From: Nephromyces sp. MM_2019
Taxonomy: Eukaryota > Apicomplexa > Aconoidasida > Nephromycida
Assembly: GCA_015657535.1 (NCBI GenBank)
Contig: JADHZB010001950.1
Coordinates: 62,001-126,000 of the forward strand
Direction: 5' to 3'
DNA: 64,000 nt
The notes beneath the pieces are model-generated. The model was not told the DNA's origin, made no database searches, and saw nothing but the letters and a program-made list of their open reading frames with translations. The number at the start of each line of letters is the position of its first letter. Position 1 is the first letter of the stretch. The position numbers were made by a program, and so were the translations under genes. Below are positions 35,901 through 48,522 of this stretch, piece by piece.

Positions 35901-38120
35901 TTAGTCTGCTTCGTCAATATCATCTTTATTCCCTGGGACGAAACCCAATCCAGAGATGTAGCTCAATTTTGTGCTGATTCCGTAGAGAACCAGGCCGGCA
36001 TCGTCAGGATCAGTGCATACGGTAGCATGGGCAGGCACTGACTCTCTGCCCCCATTCCTATAACTAATAAGTTTAACAGGTATATTTCTGCATCTGCCTC
36101 CTGAAGTCACATTATTGGTGATTGGCTGCGGCACCAGGCAAGTAGAAGGTCCGTGGACGAGTTCCCGTCCCATAATATCTACCAAATTGGAAGAGGCCTC
36201 AAGAATGCAGCCCTCCTGAGCGTCTATCACGCCATATCCATCAAATTCCGCCCCCAGCAGTGCTTTGAGCTTGGATAGTTCTCTCTCTAACTTTGAAGTC
36301 TGCATCTTTTCCTCGGTGACATCTTGAAACAATCCCCAAAAAATTGGAGAAGGGTGGCAAACTACATGACCGGCAGCTTTGAACCAACTGATGTGTCCAT
36401 CTGGTTTTTCGTATCTTATTTCCGTCTGGAATGGTACATACAGATCCATCAGTTCCCTCATTGCGCGGAACAGCTGTACTCGATCAGGTTCAAATATATA
36501 TTGCATCCAGTCGTCCTCCGGGCTTAGCACATTCCCATCTTCGCTCCTCTCGCACCGACGTCCGGTAAGTTGCTTGAGTACCTTGGATGCAACCCAAGCA
36601 TTAGAGTTGTTGCTGTCAACTAAAATGTTAAACTGTTGCGCAGAGCTCTTATTGGATCCTTGAGGACATTGTTCAAGAGTAATTTTATCGAAATAAGCGT
36701 GATTAAACGCCCATGCTGCTGTCTTATAAGACTCTGAAAGTGCTTCAAGTAATGATGTAACAACAAGTTTATGTCTTACTTGCGCCGAGACGTCGCGCAG
36801 CGAGCAAACAAATATTTTGGGATCTTTCTTGTAGATAGATACCGACAGTTCACAGTATATTAGGTGCTCCGATGATGCAGCTTCCAGAGCCCCATTCTGT
36901 GCAGTGGCAGCGGACGTTTCGGAACTTCCATGTATGCCTCCCTTCAGCAAGCGCACAACCGCAGAATTATGCAGCCTTTTCCCGATCAAGTTATCAGCAG
37001 AATCAGTTACTTCGTGTAAAGTTTTCTCTGTTTTGTGGGATTGTTCTGAAAATTGGTGATCTGTCTGGTCCTCTTCGAAAACCGTGGTTGCCGCTTCGAA
37101 TAAACTTTCGAAGATAGCGGTATCCGCCGGGAGCACATAATTGCTAAGAGCTCCCAACCTGAGGGCATGCCTTCCCAAATTTGGAACTTCACTAAAACTC
37201 GATAAGAGGCATTCGTCCTCTCCAAAAATATGGCTACAGTTAGGTGTAGCCCAGAAGCATATGTTCGTCTCCGTGAGTAGTAATACAGCCCCCCCGCTGA
37301 CTCTGCTTAAAAGGTCCATGTTATGCTCTAGAAAAGCAGTTAGGAAAGAGTATCTCTCGGTAGTTTTTGAAGAAACTTGTGCTTTACTACTGTCGTTATC
37401 CGAAATAAGAACATCTCGGTTAACTTCAACCTCAGGCGCTTTAATTAGCAAAGACTTCATTACAAAACACGCCGTACAGTACACTAGCATCTGAAGCAAG
37501 TCTTTTGGGGCATTCCTAGGCTCTGCAAAAACGCGCGTCACCAAGCCAGGTAAGCACCTACACACGACGATGGCAGTTAAGACACTGCGATGACTCCTCG
37601 CTATCTCAGGGTGGCTTGGAGACGTCAGTAAGAGGAATACTACAAGAGGCTCTGTGCTTGATGTTTTATTGCAAAATGAATGGGGCGATATCCCTAGCGT
37701 TTCTACGAAGAACCAGCATGCCAGGGTGCAGATGGATCTAATGTAATATTTAGGAAAAGTGGAGCATATTCTGCTGGCGAAATATGTAGAGCACTCCAAA
37801 ATGCATAAATTGAGAACCAGCAGTCCATATTTCCAATGTGTTGAGCTTGTAAAGAGATGGGCGGCAACATTAAAAGCTAGATACCCGAAATGTAGATTCG
37901 CTGCAGCTTCCGAATTGGCAAAGTTACCGTAGATATACTTTTGCAGCATGTGCGGCAAGCATCCGGTAGGATGGCTTGAAGATCCTGCCACTTCAGCTCT
38001 GCTATTATCTTCTTTTTCCGCAGTATTGCCGAAAATAATATGTTGATCAAATAATAAACTTACTTTGCGTAGACGACTCTCCCTACGCACCTCTCTGGCT
38101 AGCTCCATCACTCTGTGCAT
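35901..38120 (-). CDS. Multi-pass membrane protein with tandem PAS domains
   Basis: One uninterrupted ATG-to-stop frame of 739 residues, intronless among intron-rich neighbours. Residues 1-60 are polar; about 76-230 hold four or five hydrophobic segments broken by short polar loops, a likely membrane region. Three PAS-like regions follow. The first is near 270-450, with a Ser/Thr-rich insert near 350-420. The second and clearest is near 490-602, with DDWMQYIFEPDRVQLFRAMR, then EIRYEKPDGHISWFKAAGHV and the terminal FWGLFQDVTEEK typical of the PAS_3 fold. After a short coiled coil near 603-622, the third is near 623-720. No kinase, cyclase, phosphodiesterase or DNA-binding output domain is present. 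PAS domains sense small ligands or mediate protein contacts; the ligand here cannot be told from sequence. The acidic C-terminus (DDIDEAD) looks like a natural end. A role as a membrane sensor or scaffold is inference. Confidence 0.88.
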   Translation of the reverse strand: MHRVMELAREVRRESRLRKVSLLFDQHIIFGNTAEKEDNSRAEVAGSSSHPTGCLPHMLQKYIYGNFANSEAAANLHFGYLAFNVAAHLFTSSTHWKYGLLVLNLCILECSTYFASRICSTFPKYYIRSICTLACWFFVETLGISPHSFCNKTSSTEPLVVFLLLTSPSHPEIARSHRSVLTAIVVCRCLPGLVTRVFAEPRNAPKDLLQMLVYCTACFVMKSLLIKAPEVEVNRDVLISDNDSSKAQVSSKTTERYSFLTAFLEHNMDLLSRVSGGAVLLLTETNICFWATPNCSHIFGEDECLLSSFSEVPNLGRHALRLGALSNYVLPADTAIFESLFEAATTVFEEDQTDHQFSEQSHKTEKTLHEVTDSADNLIGKRLHNSAVVRLLKGGIHGSSETSAATAQNGALEAASSEHLIYCELSVSIYKKDPKIFVCSLRDVSAQVRHKLVVTSLLEALSESYKTAAWAFNHAYFDKITLEQCPQGSNKSSAQQFNILVDSNNSNAWVASKVLKQLTGRRCERSEDGNVLSPEDDWMQYIFEPDRVQLFRAMRELMDLYVPFQTEIRYEKPDGHISWFKAAGHVVCHPSPIFWGLFQDVTEEKMQTSKLERELSKLKALLGAEFDGYGVIDAQEGCILEASSNLVDIMGRELVHGPSTCLVPQPITNNVTSGGRCRNIPVKLISYRNGGRESVPAHATVCTDPDDAGLVLYGISTKLSYISGLGFVPGNKDDIDEAD

Positions 38121-38440
38121 ACTGCATCGAAGCTAATGAAGTTTGCTAGTTCAAAAGCTACAACAACGCGATTATCCTAGCATCTTTCTCACAATTTTAA
38201 GCTTTGCCACATTCTACGATGACGTAATGCTCAATATGCTTCATCTCCGTAGCGCAGTGCTAACTCCGCGAGGCGAAGCTTATCTCAACTCTATCTTATG
38301 AGCTTGACGAAGCGAAGCGCCTATATGAAAATCCGAAAGGCCTGAATGACTATTTGTAACATTGGAGCTGCTGAAATTAAAGTGCACAGAAGATATTACC
38401 TTCTATGGAGTTCATGATTGAATAGTAGGGCGTTTAAATG

Positions 38441-38808
38441 CTAAGCAGCCCATTTTTTAATACTTTTTTCCTGGTGGCGTGGATGCGGTACTGGGGCTCG
38501 CTTTGAGCGAGTGGTTGTCGACACTTCAGCTAGCGGCAGTTGCCGGTACTTCAGTTAGAAAAGGCTGCCTCCGTAGTAGAAGCCGAATTCTTGGGGCCTC
38601 ATCAGGGCCTAGTGCATTCGATGATAAATCGTACCGGTTCTGACACTTACCTCGATGTGCACGTCGGTACCTGCAGGCGTGCTTGAATCATACAAGTCCT
38701 AGGGTACTGCTTCAGATCGCCTGGGAGCCAAGGGTCTCCATAACTGTACCTGTGCAGCTCTAGAAGATCGCCACAGTGTGGCGGCCTGCGCATTCCCAGA
38801 TTTGCCCT
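38441..38808 (-). CDS. Unrecognised gene, last exons
   Basis: Three exons in consistent phase within a GC-rich patch: 38808-38750, 38698-38651 (ends at a perfect gtaagt donor) and 38548-38441 (ends TAG). They give about 70 residues with a basic tail (EVSTTTRSKRAPVPHPRHQE and following). A further upstream micro-exon (AADLI) near 38900 fits in phase. The 5' part is not located. The last stop lies about 320 bases before the PAS gene start on the same strand. Introns are tiny (about 50-100 bases). No family recognised. Confidence 0.5.
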
Positions 38809-38909
38809 CTATCGATCGTCTATCTACACGGGAAATGTTTTACATGAATTTAATCGTTTGAGCAATCAAATATTCACTACAAATATTTACCTATTAGGTC
38901 TGCAGCTCT

Positions 38910-41900
38910 CAAAAATGGTTGGCAGCAAGTGTACGCAGACCTTCCAGTTTTACCCATGTTAAATTTGAATTAGGTTACAAAAGCTCTCAGGACGAACAAT
39001 TTTCTTAAAGCCTTTAGCATTATCAGGTCAAGTTCGAATCAATTTTTATGCCCAAATCTAGTTTGTGAGCTTCAGCATAAGACTATGTGTATTATCTTTG
39101 CGAAAACCTAATTTCAAGTTTTTGCTTACCACCATTTTCATCGCCAGTAGATACATTTAATAAGCCACTATTCATTTCATTATATTCATTGGATACTTTC
39201 AGTGAGTACTTTCCATGAGCAGGGACTGAAACTTCTTAAATCTCAGCATAGCATATAATCCTATGAGTCTTGAATTTTTGGGGAAGTTATGCGTTATTTT
39301 ACCAAATTGATGGAGCCCGCATTTTCATGAAGTTTCGATTCAGATGAAGGCTCTATATAACAAATAGTGCGCGGCAGGCAATTTATGCGTTGCTGCCATC
39401 AAATTGAAGTATGCCCGCTTGATGGGGAATAAAAAAAATTCTCAGCAGGCTCATCAATATTTGGGAATTAAAAAGTCCTACTAACTGTCCGGGTGACCTT
39501 GATTATTTTTTCACGACAGAAGAATAACTTTGCGAAGTTATATCATTAAGTCACTACAATAGTGTGTAGCACACACGCATCCGGAAAGTCTGGTACTTGT
39601 GCAAGTAGGCGAAAAACATGAGTGGATTTCCATCCACAACTGCGCATAAAAAGCCATTTTCAATAACTAGCATACAACTTTTTCATCATTTTTGAAGCTA
39701 TACTTTGATAGACTAATTGCAAAGTTTAGGTATTAGTGACAATATATTTCAAGGGATTAACCCAGCAAAATACAAATTAATAAGCGCCAATACTGCGTAA
39801 AGTATTAAACAGGCGAATTCAGCAAGATGTGTTCATGGCATTGGTAAAATACTATAAGAGGTGCTAAATTAACCTGTTAAGATTTCTACCGCACAAAATG
39901 CAAAACTAGGCTTACAGCAAGACCCAATAGAAGCTTCCAAATAATGCCAGCTCTCACTTAAGTAACTAAAAAGCAAGGCCGTGCTAGAGGGTCGGCACAA
40001 TAATACTCATAACCTAGCAATTTGTGCGGAGTTCTAACGAATGATTCGAAACAGACGACAAAGACTCCATGGCATTAATTTGACGGCAATTTAGTCCACC
40101 GATAGCACCTAAGATTCACTGAAAAAGTGGCGAAATAATGTACGCGCTTTAGCCTGTATATACTACAAGCGAAGATTATTAGCCTTGAATTAATTATAAC
40201 CGTTGTGTCAAAAATTCAAGCGCTGACAGAAAAGCGCAGCAACGTATTAAAAATACTTTCTAAATATACACAAAAAAGCGTTGCTTCACGCAGAAATCAA
40301 TTTCGAATTATTTTGGTAATACTCTTAAGCTTTTGCTAACCTGGGAAAAATTAAAAATAGGAGGAAGACATAAGATGTTTTTAATGCAGATAAAAATCGA
40401 AAAAGACCAGCAAAATCCACCAGGATTTTTAATTAGCCTCAGGAGAAACACATCTTATAGGGGCGCATATGATCAAATTCACTGGCAGGACCCAAAGTCA
40501 ATCTTATGAAAATATCAGATCGTTATGCCACGTAAAAACTTAGCTTGGGCTAACTTAGAGAACAGTGGCGCAAACTTTTACTAACGAGATAGGCCTTAAA
40601 GTCTATCAGGCATCACAACAAAGATTTAAAGTTACGCGCTGCCGCAACCAGTAGCACGTTTGCCATATCACAAATACACATGAATGAAGCTAAATATTGC
40701 TAAGCTCCTCTGGCCAGTTTTAACTGCTGCTCTTTCCTGAGAAAAATAAAGCTAGCATATAATAAAGCAAGTGCAGATTAAGGAGGCAAACCTGTGATTA
40801 GCGAATGCAAATGAGACTGTAGGCACCACAGCCAGCATTACATGGAAAAAAATTTAGTAGCCCTTTAATGCAAAAACGTATGACGCAATCGAAAAAACTT
40901 GACCATGGATTTGTCAATATACTGAAGATAAGGCAAAAAAAGAGCGAAAGGGGCACCCAGAAAGAGTAGCAAAATTTGTGGAAAAAAGATAAACGAGAAA
41001 GAAACATATACAGCTAACCCCGTCCCCACCCTTTTATTTTATACAACATGCAATACCAAGCTCTAATCAAAAATTGTGAATACCTTAGTAAATTAGCCTT
41101 ATACTGATCCAACCAGGCTCTGAAAGCAAAGAAACCTCATATTTCTTAGAAATAGCAGATTGTACCAGACTAACCTACGTACAAGAAATGACTGCCAACG
41201 AATATATTTACTGAATGGTTCCATACCTTTTGACATTAGTATAATCAAATTGATTATTTAGATAGTGCCATTTTATTGCCTGAAAAAAAAAGTTGAAGAA
41301 GGAAAAATGTAATTAAGTGGTAGCTCTGTTACCAACTCAAAATGACTTGGCAGCTCTTCAAAGCAATAACTTCATAAAATATGAAATACTGACTTAAATC
41401 TAAAAATCTACCACACTTCAAAAATATGTATTTCTTGAAAGGACTGGAAGGCAAGAGCGAAACTCCCAAGATCAACCGAACATGTCTAGCTGCAGAAGAA
41501 ACGTACCAAAAAAAAGGAACAAGCAACCTTATTGTATAAACGTACATCACAAAAAAGTTCATACTTTATATCTACTACCTGACGATGCCAATATCTGGTA
41601 TGAGCATTTAGATAGGGCGCCCAGCCATGGATTACATTTGGACTCACTTTTCTAGTGTGCAGACTATATCTCATGTCCATAGCTAAACTCTTTGGTACCT
41701 ATCAGTAAAACAATACCAATTTTTTGCTGAGGAATTCTACTTATTATGCAAAGCAAAGATAGTATCACATTATATTTTTATCACCGTAACCCACCTTACA
41801 TCATATTCCATAAATTAGTAGACTAACTATTATCAAAGGGAATGCGTTCTAGTATCAAAAAATAACGGAGATGACTTGTATATTCCATCTTTCTAGTGAA

Positions 41901-43959
41901 TTTTTCAAAAATTGACTGCAAGTCTAATACCGGAATACAAGTGCAATTTTCTTAAAAATATTTCATGAGTAATTTCAGGGCTAGAAATAGAACAAGCTGC
42001 CAATGAAATAATACAAAAAAGATAATTAGCTACATTCTAAAGAAGAAAACCCTGCAAAAAGGAATACCACCGCCTTGCTGTAATGTGTGTTAAATCGAAA
42101 ATTACTAGCAATAATAAACTACTAACAATACTTTTCTACAAATAAAATGCAAAGTTTCTTAGATAAATTAATTTGTGATAAAAAAGCTTCTCCTGCCACT
42201 TGAATTGGATTATCAATTAAGCTAATTAGCAGGCCTACATTAGTTTACCACAAGTTATCAGGGAGCAGTATGTGACGTTTAGGAAAGAGCTGCAAGTGAT
42301 ACAGTGCTAAGTTTACATTCTAAATCAACAGCTATAACCTCGAGAATTTCACTATTTTTTCAAAAATTAACTGAATTAATAAGTGAAACTCTGGTGATGC
42401 ACAAACTGGGCGGTTTCATAACAAAAATATAAACAGGATAATTAGATTTCTTCAACATAGTCGCTCACACGATGAATTCATTGCTTCTTAGAAAAGTAGA
42501 CAAATTATGTAATCAAAAGTTACAATAAGGCGCCTAGATTTTGCGTAAACTGGAAAAAAATTTGAATAAATCCCTCAGGGTCAGCAGCTCAAGGCCCAGT
42601 ATAATCCATGAAATGCAATTAACATTATCATTAAAAAATATTAAAAATAATTTGTGCTCACGAGTTTTTACAAAGCGTCCCATGAAGTAGGAACAGAAAC
42701 GCCCGATAGGGTTGCCCCAACAAAATACGAAAAAGCCATAGAGAAACTAACCAGCCCTTGTAAATATACTCTGTGAAAAAAATGTGACATCGAGATCTCA
42801 GACACCCTTATAACCACACTATTCCTCCAGCTACGAACCATGCCATAGCGGTTTCCTGTTGTAAATACCGATAAAAAGTATGCACAAAGCAGCCAAAAAA
42901 GTAGAGGTGCAGGGCCAAACACAGACCAATACAGCAGCACACAAAAAAACCAACACTATTACTCTTCCCATTCGAAAGAGCAAGAGTGATCATAATCTTG
43001 CGTCAGAACAAACAATGAAGATAGGCAAAATGCTAGTATGCATACTCCAGTGGAACACACAAGCGCTAAACACGTAAAAACGCCACACACATACAGACAA
43101 ACGCCAAACACGCATAAACGCCACACACACACATGACCGCCAGAATTACAAGAATTCTCCTAGAAAAAAGAAAAACTCAACCTATTAACTAGGGTGCACA
43201 TTACAATATTCCAGATAATAAAATCATTATTCTGCGTACATTAGAAAGGCTCGTGATTCTAATGCGAGAAAAAAAAAGGCTAAAAAAATCCGCTAGAAGT
43301 ACCCTTTCTAAAAGTGTATAAATCACCTGAGAACGTAAAAGGTTCTTAAAGATACCAAATACATACAAATGGTACGATTCAAAACAGTTTGACTGTACAA
43401 CTACACAAGAATGAAGCAGCAAAAAACATAAGCTGCCAAAAATGTAAAGAAAAACATCAAATTGAAAAAAAAAATTTAGAGTGTCTTCATTGAAAGCATA
43501 CACAAGTCAATTGGATCCATAATTTCACTACCCAGGGAAAAGCGATTGAAATAGCGTAAATCACAAGCAAAATATCTTGCAAAAAGTGCTATATAAAAAG
43601 GGAGAAAAACCTCAAGAAGTTCTAGGGGAGCCCAGAAAATTCCTATAATATAAAAATACCTCATTACAGCTCACACAAAATTATAGAAAGAGCGAACCTC
43701 CAACAAAAGCGAGATGCTGCGATTAAGCGAACATAAAAAAATGCAACACCTGCGGCGTTTAGGCGTGAAATGTCATCAGTTCAAAAAAACTCCGTAATAC
43801 GACGATTATACTAAGAGTAATCTGGAAAATGTGCAACTTTTTACGATAGAATTAGAATCTAGAAGATGAAATAAAAAAAAATAGGCTAATATCCCATAAC
43901 AAGGGATATATTTCAGCAGTAATAATACACAAACCTCTTATTGACCTTAAGAACTTTAC
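38910..43959. other. Intron-like or intergenic region with isolated coding-like stretches
   Basis: Low-GC sequence where I could not assemble a gene. On the minus strand, a stretch starting at 42770 (VYLQGLVSFSMAFSYFVGAT and following, ending near a gtaaaa donor) and one near 41675-41585 (RYSLHTRKVSPNVIHGWAPY, ending at a gtag donor) look like exons. The first could belong to the unresolved 3' end of the uL22m gene upstream. A CA/TG-rich tract runs about 42860-43140. The rest shows nothing I can name. Confidence 0.35.
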
Positions 43960-46900
43960 AGGAGAGCCATAGTTTACAAAAGCTTCTTCTGAGGAATTTT
44001 TTTTTAAAGAAATACATCAAATTTTTGGTGTTGAAAATGAAGAAAGGATGCAGACGATTACTAAATACAAGCAGCGACTAAAAAATTCCAATTGTGAAGA
44101 AAAAACTCGAAAACATCAAAGAAACACGAAGGCATTCCGCCGAGTTATAAATTCCACTCCAAACCATAATAGACTACAATTTAATAACATTTTGGCAAAT
44201 CAGCAGCGAATGAAACCCAGGAAACAGGAATATACCCAAGGAGCCTAACAAAAATCCAGAACTGCAAAAAATATTAGTTTCTTGATCTTTAAAGGTTAGA
44301 AAACATATGTGGCTCCTTTATGCGGTGAAAAGTGCATAAAACAAAATTTTAAGGACAATCCGTACTCGGCGGAAATTTTTATGCGCAAGAGCAATCAGTA
44401 TGCTGAGAGGGTATAAATTAAGGCAGATGAAAACGTCAAAAAAAGAACTTACTGATAAAGAGGCGGCTAGAATCAGCTCTAAAGTCGTTAACACATTGAT
44501 GCCTGGCCCAGTTTAACTGAAAATCACAGATCAACAAATCTTCAAAGATAAAATAAACTAACCATAAAATCAGCTTTTAAAAAAGTAGCCTAGCATGCTT
44601 AAAAGATATGTTAAGCCAAGGAATTTGAAACCATAAAAAGAGCACATAATGGAAGAAGTAAAGTCAGACTTGCTTCATCCATACAGGTTCGAGGGATATT
44701 GCAGGCAAGCTTATAGTTTCCGACAGAAAAACTAGCATCTTCTCAAAAAGCTAGTCCGTCAAACTACGGGGGAAGAGCGTGTGGATCTCACACACACGGT
44801 TGCAGCAAAAAGAGGGAGTGGTATATACACAGATGCAATGAGAGAAAGTTGCACACACAGATGCAATGAGAGAAAGTTGCACACACAGATGCAATGAGAG
44901 AAAGTTGCACACACAGATGCAATGAGAGAAAGTTGCACACACACACAGATTTAGTAAAAGAGCGTCACACAAGGTTAAGATATACATCATAGCTAAACTT
45001 CTTAAAATAATGCAGAGTTACATCAAATTTGAAGATTTCCACCGAAGATAGAGATGCAGTAAATGAACTCAAACATATTCATGACATAATTAAGAAGTAG
45101 GGGTGATATTGCTCTACGTGTTGTAGAGTATGAGCGGCAGGAAGTTCAGATGGAAGTGGCATGCAAACATGAGAATTCCTTTTTCACAGAAGAAAAAATA
45201 CCTTCATTAAGCAGCGAATTCTCATAATAATTCGCTCCACTACAAAAAAAACGAAAATTAACACAAAAAAGCCTCAATAACGTAAATTTTCAACGCTAAA
45301 GTTAATTAAATTGCTGCTCCGAACAAAGTAGCGAAGAACACGATAACATCAGCGTGTTTTGCAATCAAAGCTAAAAAATTCAGCCGTAATCAGGCACTAA
45401 ATAGCCTAAACACGGCATGAATGTGTTGGGTGTGCAATACCATCAAACACATTAAAAACTTAACAGCATGGGCAAGCTTTTTTTAGTACAAAAGAACACC
45501 TTCACTCCTTAGCTTCAAGCAAAATTACGACTTTTTATTTCACAGCTAAATGAATAGAGACGCATTTTCGTTTAAACATCAAAATGGAGCTGCGCAGTAC
45601 TACTTAAGTCAAAACACACTGGTTAAAATCATCAAAAATCTGCAATTAGCACAAAAAAATGTGTAAATTCCAGATTTGAAAGAGAAATGATGGCACTCAG
45701 CTGCATACGGTTCAGAAAGTGAAACTGCTAAGTTCATCTTTAGTAAAAGTAAGCAAAGGAAAGATGCGTCGAAAAAGTCTTGGGTAAAAGATTCAAAGTA
45801 GTACATTTTGACAAAACTGAAGACCTTTTTTTTACAGCTTAACTAATGGTAGGTATACCATATTAAAAATAGGGTTTATGCGAATAATCGGGATGGCAGC
45901 TATCCAGTCTAACGCATCCTGAATGTGAAGGCCACGAATCTGCCAAAAAAAAAGAAAAGAGGAAGCTTAAAAAATTGTATGGTTTAGACAAAAACAATTA
46001 AAAATTTATACGGTGCTGAGAAAGCGTAAGACTAACCACTAATTTCTTACAGCGACTATTTCATACATTAATCAAAGCCCAATAATAGAGACAATACTCA
46101 AAAATCAGCCAATTCAGCATAAAACTAGTATTTTCCCAAAAGTAATACTTTGTTAAAGAGCAGATTTTATTTGGGGAAGTGTACCATGAATATATCGCTC
46201 AATATGCACACTACGGCAGGTGTACTAACTAAAAAAAAACTCTGAAAAAATCTAGCAGAAAGGCTTCCAGCTGCATGACGCATTATTGCAAACGCTGTTT
46301 GCGATACAATTTTTTGATGCCGCAAAAAAAAATGCCGTGAAGCAGAGATTCTCAAAAAGTGGTGTACTTTGTAAAGTAAATCTATAAATCATTTTCTTTG
46401 AAAGATATTTTCTATAGTTGTTAATTTCAACATATCAATACTAAAATGGGTAACTTATACAAATTACTTTCTAGAAATGTTTTTTCGTTACAAGAGTCAG
46501 GAGGATGCTAGAAAAATCCGTTGCTTCCATATATTGACGGGACTAGATATTGGAAAAAAGCATCACAAACTTCCTTGAAATGTAAAACACCAGAATGGCA
46601 AAAATATAAAAAACACTTAAAATTTTTATTAAAACTCTCTTAATATTACGGCGACTATCAACTTGATGCATCTAAATAATCTCAAAAGAGCTGGCAAGCT
46701 AGCAGCCTTTTTTACGAGGAAATTTTATCCCATCTTTTCATACATAAAATCACAAATTGAGAAGGTGCATATATGATATATATGCATGCAGTTAAACAAG
46801 TTTGAAAGAAAATAACGCCTAGGCAGCAAGATGATGTGTAGGCAATGGGAAAAGATGCTTTATACTCTGATTTCATGGCCGGGGAAAATTCGAAAATTGC

Positions 46901-48522
46901 CAGATTTCACGAAATAGCTTAGACGTGGGGCGCAAAAAATTTACCAGTCTACAGAACATTTGGAGGTTACGCTGAGACATTTTTAGATTCTTGATACTGT
47001 ATGTCCAGAGACCCTCAGGTTCATAAGAGGCAGGCTGTTAAAGCAGACAAAAAAAAATTTCATGAAGATGACAGATAATTTCCCAAAGCCACTCATGGAG
47101 ATATCATGATTGCGAAACTATCGATAGACTTGCCTGAGAAGCTGCAGTATTATGAGCATACGCATCATTAGCTCTTCGTGGTAGAATATTCTTCTTCACA
47201 AATCTTGCCCTGTTCAATTTCTTAATTATCTTTTTACGCCACCTGAAATTATAACAGACAGTATTAATTTGATTAATGAGCATACAAAAATATTTTCATG
47301 TCCCCAACGTATCAATTTTAAACTCGTAGCCAATTAGAAGAGCCTGCCCAAAATAACTCCAAACTATATGATGCAAACGAATTAGAGAAAAAGCGATACT
47401 CCTACCAAGCTCAGTTATGTAGGCGATAAGGAACTACTACTACGGACACAGCAGGGGATGCAGACCACGAAGGCTGAAGCGAAAGGAATTCTATTAAGCT
47501 CACTGCTCTGCAAAATTGTGCTTAATCCAAGGCGCTATTCCAAGCAATTCACACTGCTTTGCTCATACAAAAAAATTTAATTAAAACTTCACTGCCAAAA
47601 TGGTAATAAAAGCGAGGCATTACAAGCATTAGAGCTTGAAATGAAAGAAACCACACTGCAATGCAAAAACAACGTAATATCTTTAATCAAATGGCAAAAC
47701 GTATAACCGCGGAAAGACACTGTTGCAACGAAGTTTCATCAAGGGCGCAACAGCTCCATGATCCGCAGACACTAGATCAATGCCCAACCACTTCAGTTTT
47801 GAATCGTCACGTTCTCAAAAAAAACAAAGCCTTACGACAATCGCAAAAGCAAGCAGGACAAAGGTTAGGGTAGGAATTTTTATAACGAAGAAAAAAAAGC
47901 ATATATTGAGTCCTAGTATAATTACTGTAGTATAATATTAAAGGTTTGTACATTCTGCTACTGTTTGGATTAAAATTTCATTTAGACATTTTGCTTCTCT
48001 ATTTACTTTTTCTAGTTCTTGTACTAGTGCAAATTTTTTATTTGGATCCAGTCTATACTTTACATAATCCTTACAAAAAAACCTTGGCGAAAATTAAACG
48101 TACCAGTAGGTTCCTTTCCGCCGAAAGTACGGATTACGAAGCTGCAGGTTAGTATTTTTGGTACCAGAAAAACATCGTGTACCGATGTCATTGCGGCGCT
48201 CACTATTAGCAAAGTTCCAACAGGTATGTACGGAGTATGGGTAAGGCAACACAGGGTTAACAGATTCCCTTAAACTCGAATTACTCGAGGAAATATAATA
48301 TGCATTGCGATGTGCATTGGTAGGCAGAGAGCTATGAAGACATCTCACACTTCCAAGTTCAGCTTGCATAGCCGGAAGTAACGAGGGGAATTGAATGCTT
48401 CGCCCAGAGAATACAAATAAATTTTCCGGTCTTCCATTACAGTAAGAAGCGAAAGTTTTCCACCGAACAGAGCTGACAGTTATTGCCGCTGCGCCGCCAC
48501 AAAGCTTCCGTAGTGGTAGCAT
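43960..48522 (-). CDS. Mitochondrial ribosomal protein uL22m, 3' end unresolved
   Basis: uL22 lines the nascent-peptide exit tunnel of the large ribosomal subunit. Six exons join with agreeing phases: 48522-48104, 47242-47134, 47034-46945, 45939-45859, 44516-44453 and 43988-43960, giving 264 residues. The first exon has a mitochondrial-type leader (MLPLRKLCGGAAAITVSSVR, basic and hydroxylated, no acidic residues), followed by a long variable region. The uL22 core then reads YEPEGLWTYSIKNLKMSQRN, LIRGLHIQDALDWIA, ARHQCVNDFRADSSRLFI and EAFVNYG. These correspond to the family order: bridging helix, IRG...AL, the A...H helix, then D..RL.I..A...G. The basic C-terminal beta-loop that should follow is not located; it must lie below 43960. 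The second intron uses a consensus GC donor (CAG then GCAAGT). Introns are long and TG-rich on the sense strand. Confidence 0.82.
44831..44942. repeat. 28-bp minisatellite
   Basis: Four near-perfect copies of a 28-base unit (AGATGCAATGAGAGAAAGTT then GCACACAC on the plus strand), flanked by CA dinucleotides. It lies in the uL22m intron between the exons ending at 45859 and starting at 44516. Because 28 is not a multiple of three, it creates overlapping open frames with Cys-rich repeats that are artefacts. Confidence 0.95.

Noticed and set aside
38235..38300. tRNA-like string (GTAGCGCAGTG) upstream of the PAS gene.
   Set aside because: No matching T-arm or acceptor stem could be drawn; no convincing tRNA gene was found in the window.
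44751..44990. Open frames encoding a Cys-rich repeat protein on the minus strand.
   Set aside because: They are produced by the 28-bp minisatellite, which is open in several frames and lies in an intron of uL22m.
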